Shown piece after piece: positions 23,193 through 35,070 of a stretch of DNA of 64,000 nt (positions are counted from its first letter, which is position 1; each line of letters opens with the position of its first letter). The stretch lies in NCBI GenBank assembly GCA_018398765.1, contig JAHBMJ010004072.1:7156-71155 (forward strand), in the 5' to 3' direction. The translations under genes were made by a program, and so were the position numbers. Origin of the DNA: Chromera velia. Taxonomy: Eukaryota; Sar; Chromeraceae. The notes beneath the pieces are model-generated. The model was not told where the DNA came from. It did no database searches and was given only the letters and a program-made list of their open reading frames with translations.

Positions 23193-24423
23193 CAAATCTG
23201 ACCAGATTTGAGGTTGAAGTCTAGAGGTCACTCTTGACAGCACTGAAGACGAGATGATACAGTCAACACCACTAGCAAATCTTAGAAAGCCCTAGAGACA
23301 AGAAAATTACTAAAAACTAGACTAAAAGCAAAATGAAGACTCTCAAAATTAATGAGGTATTGTCAAAGCTCTTAAGCTTACATAAGTTAAGAGCTTACAA
23401 TTACATTACTCCCTCTTTCTGCAGACCACACTTTTTTTGCATAGCCGGCAGTGTATACTAATGCGGCCTTCTTGTTGTTATGACCTGTAGAATTCTTTGA
23501 CATCGTTGATCTGTTTCAAGTTGATAAAGGGGGACCCAAGCTAGGACCTAAGAAGGGCCCAAAGCAAAGAAAGAAGCGTAAAAACTGCCACAGGACAATA
23601 TTAAAAGAACCGCTTCAAACCCTCAATCAAAACTTGAATGTCTAAAAAATAGACTGGATAACCTCTTTTTCACTGAACAGACATTTAGAAAAGCTTTTAC
23701 GCGTTCATGTTCATGTGAAACGGATGAAAAAATCTTTTTGTGATCTTTTTTTTTTTATACATAAAAAAGTACGAAGTCTCATTTGAGAGACTGGATGATG
23801 GATTGACTTCGAAGATTTGAGGTTAAAGCCAACTTAAAGGGTCAGATTTAAAGTAGATTTGATAGGATTTGATAGGCCCTATCATGCTAAAGTTTCTCAG
23901 GCCTAAGATTTGATTTGAGGTTAAACCCTAGTGCCTAGAGCCCTACTTCAAATCAAATCAAATCAAATCAAATCTGGTTACTAGAACTTTAATTAAAACG
24001 CTTGTAAATGCGAGAATAGGATACAAGTCTATGTCTGGGTCTATATATATAAGTTTTTAATAGAATTTCCAATCCAGTGTATATTCTATTTCCATTCCTG
24101 CCTTTGCTAGGCTTTGGTCCATATGTAGGTCCATACAAATGCCCCAGTGAGTCCTACGAAGGTCGAAGGACTCTATCTATGTAGGAAATACTAGGTTGGC
24201 CAGAGTTTATACGGCTCACCGGCTTTTACCCCATACATCATTATCATCATATATATAGCAGCAAGGAATCTTATGCTCAAACACTAGCTCAAACATAGCT
24301 AGAAACAGAGAGTTCTCATACACTGCATGTTAAGTATGTATGTAAAATTTGTCTTTCTTTAAAAATTTTAGAAATACTTTTGCCAGTGAGCTCCACTTAC
24401 CGCGTTTTGCGTGTTGCTTTTAA
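23193..24423. other. AT-rich interval downstream of LRR gene A
   Basis: Holds the right part of the outer inverted-repeat element (to 23983) and AT-rich DNA up to the LRR stop codon. No gene seen. Confidence 0.4.
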
Positions 24424-27400
24424 TCAGAATTCAAAAATATCTGGATAACTTTGAGCAAGCAAACGCTTCGACCTCTCATCGATGCTGTTGCCACCAAGAA
24501 CGATCCTCTCTAAAGTCGGAATGCATTTTGATCCCAGGAGGGGCAGCAGCACAGGAGTCACTGCACCGGTGAGGGCATTACAGGACAGGTTCACCTCTTG
24601 CAGCGGTGGTGGGGTGCGGTTCATCCACGCATCTGTCAATGCCTTCAACCCTTCATCTCCGAGACCCGCATCCCGCATTTCGAGTGTCCTAAGGGAGGGC
24701 AGCCTCTCAGCCATAAACACCCCTGAGAGTATTCTGCCACCCTCAACCTTCCACCTCTCATCCGTCCAGGAGGCAGAAGAAGTGTGGATGATTCGGAATC
24801 TGCGAAGAGAGGGCATCTTACGACTGCCCAGAGCCATGCAGAAGGTGTGAAAGTCTTCAATCCTTGCCAAAGTCTTCACGCAAAGTTCTTCCAGCCTGCG
24901 AAGGTGGCCTGAATTGATTGCCTCCGAAATCATGGCCACTTGATGGGGGCCATTTCGAAGTTCAGGTACCAAATCGGCCTCATCGAATACGCAGAACGTT
25001 ATTGTCAGCCGTCGGAGGGCGGAGACGCTGGGGGAAGAGAGAGTGGCTGCGAATGCTTGCATTCCTTCACGCATGGTGTACAAGAAGTGCACATCCAAAT
25101 CCCTCAAGCACGGGGTTTTTCTCATCACTTCTGCTAGTGACCGTGGCCCATCTGGGGGAACTTCCACACACACCGCCTGATTGCATTGGAGTGCACGTAG
25201 AGAGGGGAGACCCGCATTCCCCCTCGACATTCCCTCAAGTATAGCGGCGACGTAATCATCTCCTTCCCCTATTTTCAATTTCTCCAACCACTTCAATGAG
25301 GACTCTGCAGAAGTGAGGGCTTCTCCGACTGCTGTGAGGGCGGCATGTCGAGGATTGCTGAGCATGATGAAGCTGCAGCATACTTCCAATTTCCGCAACC
25401 CCGACAGTTTGCCTGTACGGAGCGTCTGGGCAAATTTCATCAAGGACTGAACGTCAAAGAAGTGGCCCAGAGAGCGGTCATCCGGCGGGATTTCCACCAC
25501 CACAGGCGGTGCAAGCCCCTCCCCCCGTGACAGGCCCTCGCAGAGAAAACAGAAGGTCTCCGAAGGAAAGCACTCCATACCCACTCTGCGGAGTGAAGGG
25601 AGCTTGCGGACACTCAGAACCTGTCCAAGTGCAATGCAACCGTCTGCTCCCCCCTCCCTGCAGTTAAAACTGAAGGAAAGATCACGAAGAGAGGGGAGAC
25701 CCTCCGACCCCAAACCCTCTGCAAGGCCCCCAGCCCCCTCATCTCCTTCCTCCTCCCACTTCAAATGGACCTTCTGAAGCCCTGCACACCCACCACCACC
25801 CAACGCACGACCAAGGGCTGCCATTGCGACTGAATCTGTCAAATATCGGTCCATGACCAGTCGGAGGTTTTCAAGTAACGGCAACTTCCTTCCTTGAATC
25901 CCATCTGCAAGGGCCCACACCCCTTCTGATATATTCGGCCTATTGGGGGTAGGTGCCATTTCTAGCTCTAAACTTCGGAGATCGGAAACCTTCCCACTCA
26001 CAAGGCTTCGAGTCAGAACACCAAACTCCGCACCCCTGACCAAGTCCCACCGCCAGCAAATTTTCAGGCTTTTCAGATGTGACACATGCCCAGCCCCTAC
26101 CGCACTTGCAAGCCCATTGATTCCTTCAGGGTCTGGAACGACATGCACTGGATTTTCGGGGTTTGGTGCGTTTGTGATTGTTCCCCCAACTGGCACGACG
26201 AGGTCTTCGAGGGGCCGGGGGCGTGCCCTCTCGGAGTCAGACCCCAAGGCCGATGCGAATGCCGACAATTCGATCGAACTCATGTGCTCCCCCATGTCGA
26301 GCCGCCGTAAGTTCGGGAAAGACTGTGCGACGGCAGTGGCGGCTGTCGTGCCCTGGCCGTTGAAGGAAAAATTGGCACCCAAGTCAAGGACCTCTAACTC
26401 AGTCAAGGCTCTTGTTGAGAGAAACTCTGCCAGTGGAGCGTAGTCTCTCCGGTGTGGATTGGGTTGGGTGAGGAAATTGTGATTGAGTATGAGGATCCGT
26501 AAATTCGGCACAGCCCCCGCAGATACTGCTGATGACAAGTGCCTCACTCCCTCTGTGCTCATTTCGTTTTCTGCAAGGTCGAGCGTGTGAAGTGCGATTG
26601 TTTTCTTTGCTTTGAGTGCTTCCATCAACGCGCCCACCCCCTCTGCTCTGATTCTCGTTCGAGCTAGTTTGAGTGACTGCAGGGGGAGCGTGCGTGTTCG
26701 TGAGGACAGCCCTCTTGCAAGCTCCCTGATTCCTGATAGGCCTAGGGGGTTGTCACTCAGGTTGAGACTCAACAGAATCGGAAGACGGTCGAGGACCAGA
26801 GCGTCGCTGAGAATTGTCATCGACGTGTTGCGGAGCCAATTGCCTGCATGGAGGACATACGGAGACAGACACGCACATGCATGTACGTGCAGGGATATTC
26901 GTGGCCTGAGAGCAAACCCGCAAGAGAAAATGCGGACCACGATCAGTCATGCAAATGAGTCAAGATAAGAGATGTGTATGTGGAATAACTTTTGAGTTGG
27001 AAAAGGGACATTTGTAGACAAAGAAACTCAACATTTTTCTCCCCCACTTCTCTCAGCCAATCTCTATGAGCGTCTCTCTGCCTTGACTGCCTCGGGTGTT
27101 TGTGGATGCAATTCTGCGTTTGCATTCATGCAGGCTTCCTTGCTTGTCTGCCCCCGATGCTGGCTGCTTGGTCTACGCATGCATTTCCTGTAAGTGCATC
27201 TGATCTCTTTCGTTCGAGCCCCGTGTCCGCACAGCTATGCCAGAGAGGGCACAGAAAGGTCAACCAATCAGAAAGGCCAGTCTGTGCATGCCGAGTCTTT
27301 GTTGAAAAGGCGGATAGCTTGCGTGCCTGCTTGCCTGCCTGCCTGACTGCCTGCCTGTGTCCAATAAGGCAAAAATGCCGCACAAAAGAAGCGCCGGAGC

Positions 27401-29512
27401 ATGCGCATGACCGACCGACCGACCGCTGAGGTCCAGATGCTCCAGAGAGGGGGGGAACAGCTGAATTATCCCGCCTCCCGTGTCATAGAGCTCGCACTCT
27501 GCAGACAGAAGGTCAGACAGCTCGAAAGAACAGGATCGAGGGGTAGTAGAGGACCTGGTCCCTCCCTTTCATCGAAATTTGTTGGTGACGTACCACCACT
27601 CGTGCGGACTATTTTGAAGACTCGTCAACGAAACATTTTGCAGGCTTCTTTCGACGCAGAACCTCTACACAGACACCTCGACACTTCATGAAGGCAAATC
27701 TGTGCAGAAGGCGAAAAATGGAGACAAGAAGAAGACTGACTGGAGAGGTTGAGAGACTTCAGACGGGCAGAGGGCGACCCTTCCATCAGAGAAGCACTGC
27801 GTCGTAGGAGGAAGCCAAAAAGCACGGAGCGGCAAGCACTCTTGCACACATGAGGTCCTGCAAGAGAAAATCCATGCAAGCAGGCGCACACAAGTACCGA
27901 GAATTCCACTCTAAGTCAGACATCTGCTTCGCTCTGGCCATCATCATCCTCTTCATGGCTGACTCCTCTACTTCCTGAAATTCCTTTTCATCGAAATCAA
28001 GAGACCAACGTCGTTTCTCTTGTGGTGATGCATCAGGCTTTCCTTTGCTAGAAGCCCATGGATTATCGCGTGTTTCCGGTCTTCCTTTCCTTTCGGCTGA
28101 CCGCATGCGAGACTCTCGACGACCCCCGGCCTCGACGGAAGGGAAGAAAGAAGGAGGTCCAGCTTGCCAGAACCCAAAGAGAAGCCTGGATTCAGCCACA
28201 CAGGGAAATAGGACTTTTTTCGCTCAGAGAAGATCCATGCCACTCACTGCTTTGAAATATCAACGCAGACTCCAAAACGAGCACACACACACGCAGAGAC
28301 ACAGACACAGACAGAGACACACACACACACGAACACGCACCCACACGCACACGTACACAGAGACAGGGAAGGAAGGGAAAAGGACCCGGGAGGCGGACAA
28401 CAAGAAGGAGAATTCTCCGAAAACACGTACTTGGAGGCCTGAAACGGACAGGCAAGAAACTACAGGCAGAGACAAACCTGTCTCATTTTGATGAAAGATT
28501 GCAGTTGATGGAATAGAAAGCCGTTTTCAATACCATGCCCTCATAAGAGCAGACAGATAGGCCGGGAAACTTCTTCTTTCTGGCTTTTGTCACGTACCTG
28601 AAAGGTCCAAGCTGTCGAGTGGCAACAGGCAGTCTCCCTGCACATGGACGGACGGGTGGACGGAAGGAGCTCAATACATAACTCTTATCCGCTCTGAAAG
28701 ATGGAAAGATCGACAGAATGTGTGGATGGATGTAGCAAAAGAAGCATGTGCGTTTCTTTCATTTCTACTAAGTTCCGTCTTCAGCTGACCGTGTTGATGA
28801 ATTGCAAGAGAAGCCAGGCCAACCCGAAGCCCTCCCTGTTGGATGCAAGTTCCGATATTGCCTGCAGGGCAGATCAGATGCTGCTGTGTTTTCGAAGAAG
28901 TGAAAGGGCACGATCACACGGGCAGTCAATACTTTTCACTGAGTGTGTTGCAGAACTGTTGTACAACAATTTCGTCTGACCTTGCCAAGCGACTCAGCAA
29001 CGTAGCCACTCAAAGTGAGCAAGGAAGCAAAAACATGGGTAGGGAAACAGCAGCAGGCCTTTGGTACATATTCTTTCTCTGGCTTCTCTCCCTCTTCCTC
29101 CTGTCTTGCTCTCAGACCGTGACAATACAGGTCATGCAACTCTGCAACTGCGCGTGTTGTACATGCATGTATATATACATATATATATTCAGCTTCTCAA
29201 AAACCTCTACATGCATGTTTTTGAGAGCACGAATAGCGAATCCGCGATGAAGAGCTGCGCACCTCCGAAGTAGGGCGAGCATGTCCAAAGACCGCAGAGA
29301 GCGCACTCTCAATCCTCTGTCCAAAAAGAATTCCGATTCCTTCATGGCCTCCTCCCACTGCAACAAAAAAACATACAGGCAAAGACACATACTGTTTTAC
29401 TCACTTGCTCCCTTCAGGAGATTCAGCAGAGTACCAAGCAGAGGACAGCAACAGCAAAAGACACGAACACACCTAACGGGGGGCCGGGGTCTCTACCATC
29501 GGACTGCGACAT
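24424..29512 (-). CDS. LRR protein A (ribonuclease-inhibitor-type repeats), seven exons, about 952 aa
   Basis: Exons on the minus strand are 29512-29473, 29357-29263, 28861-28790, 28637-28598, 27857-27741, 27498-27424 and 26843-24424. Phases agree at all six junctions and the sum, 2859 nt, is a whole number of codons. The start is ATG 29512 (MSQSDGRD) and the stop is TGA 24426-24424. The last exon, 806 codons, is a solenoid of LRRs of the 28-30-residue RNI type (LLSLNLSDNPLG, LHTLDLAENEM, LQEVNLSCNAL). Exons 4-6 each end in a single LRR strand (SLDLSG, LKSLNLS, LEHLDLSG). No kinase, NACHT or membrane segment is visible. It is probably a protein-binding scaffold. Small exons were accepted because gene B (60871 onward) has the same exons with the same phases and near-equal lengths. 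The intron at 27858-28597 holds a long open minus frame that I leave out. Confidence 0.87.
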
Positions 29513-30233
29513 TGTTGCAGAACGCTTTATGACGGAAGGTGGACAGAGGATATATATATATACATACAGAACAACCAATGCTGGCAGCAGCCTCGATTTT
29601 CCCTGAGTCTGTCTTCTCCTTAGTGTGATTTTCAAGAAGTTTGCATTCCAGTTGTACAGGAGAGTGCTGCGTGGGGGGCTTAACTTCGACAAAAAGAACT
29701 GCCGTGTCTTGAGAAGACATATATATATACATGCATGACGGAACACTACACATCATTGCATGCATGCACGGCCCTGCATGCAGGCTATACCGACCCTGCA
29801 TGGCCGGCATGCATGAGGCGCGCGACGCGCGGGGCCGAGTTATGCCCATGCAGCTCCACGCGAGAGACATGACAATCAGACATGACAATCTGACACAGAA
29901 ATTCGATCGACTTCCGGAGTTGCGATCTGACAGGGATCTCCATGGCACGAGACTAGCTGTCTGAAGGAACGTTGAGCCGATCTTAAAAGCGCTCGAAGAC
30001 TTGATCTGACTACTGCCGGTACACAGACATCATCTGATTTTTCCTTTCCGACGTCTAACTGCTCGGATGGAATGGCCGCTGTGACTGGCATGGAGCGTCT
30101 CTCTGTTAATATATAGACTGTTATCGTAGGGACGTATATATGCATTCCTTCTGACAGAAAAAGACTTAAAGCCCACGTAAAAAAAGAAAGATAACTGCAG
30201 AGACACCCGCCACATCATTTGCCTTCTTCGCAG
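29513..30233. promoter_or_regulatory. Divergent promoter region with TGCATGCA cluster
   Basis: Lies between the ATG of LRR gene A (minus) and the first located YEATS exon (plus). Between 29730 and 29820 there are at least four TGCATG/GCATGCA words, including tgcatgcatgcac and ctgcatgcag. TGCATGC is a known binding word of some apicomplexan AP2 factors. Use as a regulator here is inferred. An unlocated 5' exon of the YEATS gene probably also lies in this stretch. Confidence 0.45.
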
Positions 30234-31039
30234 CTTTGAGGGCTTTGATTTGTCTGGTTTGGTGGAGTCTGTCACCTTCACTCTAAATCATACAGTAGAC
30301 AACCACGAGCCAAGAGTGGAGTCGCAGCCTCAGGAGACCTCTTGGTCTGGCTGGGGCGGGTTCGATTTCTATGTCAACATCCGTTTCCGTCTACCTGGTC
30401 TGGAACCCGTGAAGCTGCACCACAGGCTGAGTCTTTACACTGACGACTCTGAGGTCATGCAGAAGATCCAGCCAGTTCCGATCTCCCATCTTGAAGGCTC
30501 GGCACCCATCCATGAGGCGTGTGTTGCATCAAAGTCCTACAACGAATTGATATTTCGCGACCCCTTCCCGGAAGTGACAGCCGTACTGAATTGTCTCAGA
30601 CAGGAGCCGCCCCTGGGCCACAGACTCAGTCTTCACTTTGCGGTATGGGGAGACAATGCATGTGGACAAGACGTTGATGGACGACGCTCAAATGAAGCTG
30701 AACAGGGAGAAGGCAAAGTTAAAAAACCACTGGAAGGAAATGAAGACCTACCTGGGAAATCTGGAGAAGAGGTTCGATGGCCGTGATTTGTCCATGATTC
30801 TCTCTCCTGCTCAGGTGTCCCCCTTCAGAGTGCTGATGTGGAGGGAAAAGGAAGAGAGCGAGGGACCCTCCTCCTCTTCCTTCTCGTCCTCCTCGTCTTC
30901 TTCTTCTTCTGGGAAGATCATGGTGGTATCACGGTCCAGCAATGCTCCTGGTACAGGTGGGGTGGCTCCTCTCCCTCCCCAAGCTGCACCTTCCACTGTG
31001 GTGGGGGTCAGCAGCAGTGCGATGGACCTCTCCGGATGA
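30234..31039 (+). CDS. YEATS-domain protein (GAS41/Yaf9-like), 3' part
   Basis: YEATS domains read acylated histone lysines in chromatin complexes. After an acceptor ending CGCAG (30233) the exon encodes VESVTFTLNHTV, the spaced PRVESQP and then WSGWGGFDFYVNI, the hallmark Gly-Trp-Gly-x-Phe turn, then LHHRLSLYTDD. A basic-helical tail follows (KLNREKAKLKNHWKEMKTYL), as in GAS41-type proteins, but it lies one base out of frame: the change is near 30635, within LHFA/RYGE. The Ser-rich end reaches a stop at 31037-31039. A further intron ending CTCAG at 30815 is possible. The 5' exon with the first YEATS strand was not found. The family is convincing. The frame change may be a sequence error or decay. 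Confidence 0.78.
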
Positions 31040-32130
31040 TGCTGAAGGTGCTTTTTGTCTCTCGTAAAGAGCTGATGGGTCTGGACGTTGATGGCGTTCA
31101 CTTTTACTATTTTTGGCATTGGGCAGCGTCTGTACCCGGAATTGTTGGGTAGTGGGAAATCGCTGGACAACGTTAATTCGTGCATAAGTCTGTATATAAA
31201 CTTAGCATATATGATAAAAATATGATTAATTCATGCAATATGATTAAGTTTAGGATTAAATTAATTTCCTCTCTATGATAATAGATGGTTGAAGTCACGG
31301 TTCTAGAGACGGTTACAGATGTTACAGCCCTATAGATGCAACCTCATACAACTAAATACAACTTAGGATACAGCTTATTATAAGTATACTCTAGAGCTAC
31401 GTTTAGAGTATGATAACTCTAGTTGTGTACTAGTAATTAAGTATTAAAATTCCATATAAAGTTAACTAAAGTAACATTTAAAGTAATATAGATTCTTTAA
31501 ACATATTTATAGAGACATATGCTCATACTAATACTTACTAGTGGTCATACTAGTAGTAGCCTCAGGCTTATACGATATGATGTTACAGTACCGTCATATA
31601 TACGATTTATGTATATAGACCTAGATACATATATATATATATATATATATAATACATAATGATAGGCATAATGACAGGGACAGGGCTTTTCATTGTTTTA
31701 ACACTGAAACAACACTTTCAACAACACTGTACTTTTTTGCAGTAACTGTTAAAGTCCTAGTGTATGACAGTTTTGACAGGCTAGTTAGATCATAACTTAG
31801 ATGAAAAGATCTCAGTCAAAAAACTAAGCCTGTTACTAAAGAGAGTCTAAAATGATATATCAGGCCCCGGACTTCTACCAGTCCTTATAGATCAAGGCCG
31901 TATTCAACCTCGTTCATAGGTGTAACCCATAGCGTGCAACACTTTGTATAACAGTTTGAGTCACTGTTTTACTTGGCACGAAAGACGTACTACCCTAAGT
32001 AAGCATTGAGACTGTCTCCATGGTCCCTACCTACTACACTGAGTCCATTGCCGAGGTCTGGACCGTCTCTGAGACTTACCAGACCTACCAGACTTCCGAG
32101 ATGGCTGCAGTGCCTCGTTGAGGCCAAGTA
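31040..32130. other. AT-rich interval, no gene seen
   Basis: Contains an (AT)n tract at 31629-31650 and AT-rich DNA. No coding signal. Confidence 0.4.
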
Positions 32131-34688
32131 CAGAGTAGTGAACGTAGCGGTGTTCTTCCTTCAGAGCTCTTTATAGGAAGTCTGTGAATCTGAAGGACAA
32201 CCAACATCTTGCTAGATCAACCAGACGCATGAACTCAGCCTGAATTAATCTGAATGAAGCGGTACGCTGAATGCACACCCGAATGCGCGCGCGGTGAAGA
32301 ATCGAATTTGCATGCAAGCGGGCCGGGCGTGCCGCGCGGCTCACCAAGTAGATCACTCCGTAGCCCAGCCCCTCACCGTCCACACAGGTGGAACAACTGA
32401 CACCCTGTATATCAACTCCCCCCCTCAATTTCATTTCGATACTTAAAGAAAGAAGCGGAATCGAAACCAAGTTAAAACAGCCGTTTGCTTTAACTACCTG
32501 AGCCAATGAAATCATTCCTTCTTTTCACATTTCTGCCAGTGTTAGAGAGTAAAGAACATACAGAAAAGGATAGCAGAGAGACAGAGGGCTAGGCATCACA
32601 AGAACAAGGTCAGAGGGCTAGGCATCACAAGACTGTCTGTCTCCGGCCTGCCTCTTCAGTCTGCCTTTCTTCGGCCTGCCTCTTAGGTCTGGCTGTCTGT
32701 TGCCTTTCAAAAGATGAGCTCTTCGTAATACTGGAAGAATAATAGAAAAAAGAAGAAGGCATATAAAAACTCTTCAGAAGAACTAAGCGAATCGGGCCAT
32801 GAATGCGTCTTTATCAAAATTTGAAGGAGATGAAGAGGAAGAGCTTTCTGTTTGCTTCTCAGTCAATTTTCCTGCCAGGCCCTGCTCGATTTCTTCTGTG
32901 GATTCTTTCTTCTCTTCCCCCCCCCCCACACTCACGCAAGAGAGGAGAAGACTCGGATGTAAACACGTTCCCTTCTGAGAAAGGATTGTACCCATAGGCA
33001 TCATAGATGCCAGATGGACCATCGGAGTCGGGGAAGACCATATCCACATCGCCCCTACACATCATTTCATATGTTTCTGCATCGCAAGAGGTGAGAGCAA
33101 ACCTCACCCTTTCATTACTCGCTTTTTGACTCGTCTTCTTCTTCTTGTTAGACTCTTCTTTCTTCTACTGAAGCTCTACCATCGTTCTGGCCAGTTTTTA
33201 AATATCAGCATCAGAGAGAGGCAACTGGCTGGAGACGGGAGCAGGAGGTGCATCCTAAGCTTTATTCTCAGAATGTACGAACTGGCTATGCTGGCCGCCT
33301 TTAAAACCACCTCTCTTTCCTCCCCCATTTCGTTTGTTGCCATCACTCTCATTCTGCTTCGTTCTCCACTTGTCGTATTGGATTTTGTAGTTCTAAGAGA
33401 CGTTGGCAAGATGACGGGCGTGCTAAGGATCCATTCGGTCAAAATCTGGCCCTCTATCCGTTCTGGTAGAGTCCAAGAGTGACTCCAGTGACTTGGCAGA
33501 GCTAGAAGGAGCTGTGCCACCGGCTGCAGGGGAAAGGAACTGCTTCTGGTGCTTAGAGATTTCGATTTCCTTCTTAGTGACCGAAGAGACGATCCGGAGG
33601 ACGCCATTCTTCATGGAGGCCCCCCACTCATTCCGAGTGTGGCGCACGTCCAGAGTCGGAAGTGCCTCCACAATGATCTCCCTCTGGTACGCCCAAGAGT
33701 ACCTCGGAGCCACTGGTTCAGTCCCTACTGCTGCAATCACGTTCTTCTTCTTTGTGTGAGCTAGCGACTTTGTATCATCGGGATGGAGATCCCAGAACTT
33801 AAATCCACTTACCCAGTCCGAAGAAGCGATGGATCTGGCCTTCAAGTCCTTCTGAAGCTCAGTGTAGGCCGCCTCGGTCTCTCTTAGAGACAGATCTACG
33901 GGGAGCGCCTTCACGAGGACATCAAAGTTCTCAAACGTCTTCCAGGCCGTCTCCGTTTGTGCATCCTCTGGGAGAAGTGTCTGCTCTCCTGCCAGTGCAG
34001 ACAAGAACTTGATGGCCCAGTCCTGGAGACGCTTTTTGAACGGTGCGTCTTGCTCTCCATTGGTCCTCTGGGGAACAGCTCCCTCAGTCGTCGAAGCAAG
34101 CTCTTCGATCCGACCATGGAGAGCATCGTCTCCAGCAGCAAAAAAAGAAATATGCAAGACTTTGTACAGCTTCTCGAGACTAGTCAGGGTCGTATAACCT
34201 TTCGTCCACATCTTGGTGAGCTTTAGATATGCGTAGCCATCGGTGATCTGATGACGCTGTGGAGGGTCATCATCAGTAAATCGCAGAGGAGTGACTGAGG
34301 AAGAAGATATGTTACTAGATAATATGCTTGAAGAATCAAATCAGCAGATGAAGACGAGTTCAAAAGAAGAGCCTTCTTGTTAACCACAGTAATAATTGGA
34401 GTAGTGAGCGTAGCGGTATTCTTCCTTCAGAGCTCCTTATGGGAAGTCTGTGAATCTGGAGGACAACCAACATCTGGCTAGATCAACCAAACGCATGAAG
34501 TCAGCCTGAATCAATCTAAATGAAGCGGTACGCTGAATGCGCACCCGAATGTGCGCGCGGCGAAGAATTAAATTTGTATGCAAGCAGACTGGACGTGCCG
34601 CGCGGCTCACTAAGTAGATCACCCCGCGGCCCAGCCCCTCTCCGTCCACGCAGGCGGAACAACTGACACCCTGTATATCAACTCCCTA
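32131..34688 (-). mobile_element. Fossil LTR-type retroelement, non-autonomous
   Basis: Direct repeats of about 290 bp lie at 32131-32420 and 34397-34688, in the same orientation. A hand count gives about 27 differences in 285 aligned bases, nearly all transitions. That points to an old, not ancient, insertion. A purine-rich tract abuts the inner edge of the downstream repeat on the minus strand, as expected for a polypurine tract. The 2-kb inside has minus-strand coding-like sequence (about 33423-34211 and 32790-33100) that could be gag-like but resembles nothing I can name. No reverse transcriptase or integrase is visible, so it looks like a deletion derivative. Confidence 0.6.
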
Positions 34689-35070
34689 GGCGACAAAATT
34701 ATTGAATAAAATTTTTGGCGAAATTTCATTTTTGGGGATGATATTGGATTAAGCTTTCCTTTTTGAGAGTTTGGGAGCTAGTGTACTTACTACTATGATT
34801 CTAGGGTTATATTGGGTTATCTTTACCTATATAATCACTATTGAAACTAAGGTGGGTCATTTGGTACCCCTAGGGTCGTTTGCAATATGTAAAAAACACA
34901 TTTTTTAAAATTCAGTGAGAAATAGTTATAGTAGAGTCTTATCAATAGACCAATAAGAAAAAACATCTTTAGATAGACTTCTACTAAAAGTATTTCTTCT
35001 ACTTTTCAGCCAGTTTTCTGGATCAATTTCTTTAACATGAAGTTTATTCAATAATTTTGTCGTCTAGGGT
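34684..35070. repeat. MITE with 25-bp terminal inverted repeats
   Basis: The ends ctaggcgacaaaattattga (34686) and tcaataattttgtcgtctag (ending 35067) are inverted copies, and the match extends to AATAAA/TTTATT. A TA dinucleotide lies at each edge, so a Tc1/mariner-type origin is possible. No coding. It directly abuts the LTR-type fossil. Confidence 0.75.

Larger units (their letters stand above)
22328..23983. repeat. Outer inverted-repeat element with ends tagtgaccagatttgattt
   Basis: The left end tagtgaccagatttgattt and the right end aaatcaaatctggttacta are inverted copies with one or two changes. Tandem TTTGA words extend both. The 799-bp Mutator-like element is nested inside. No clean target duplication was seen. 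Confidence 0.55.

Noticed and set aside
27786-28199. Open minus frame with a charged helical sequence
   Set aside because: Gene B, which shares all other exons, has no counterpart, and the exon phases join without it.
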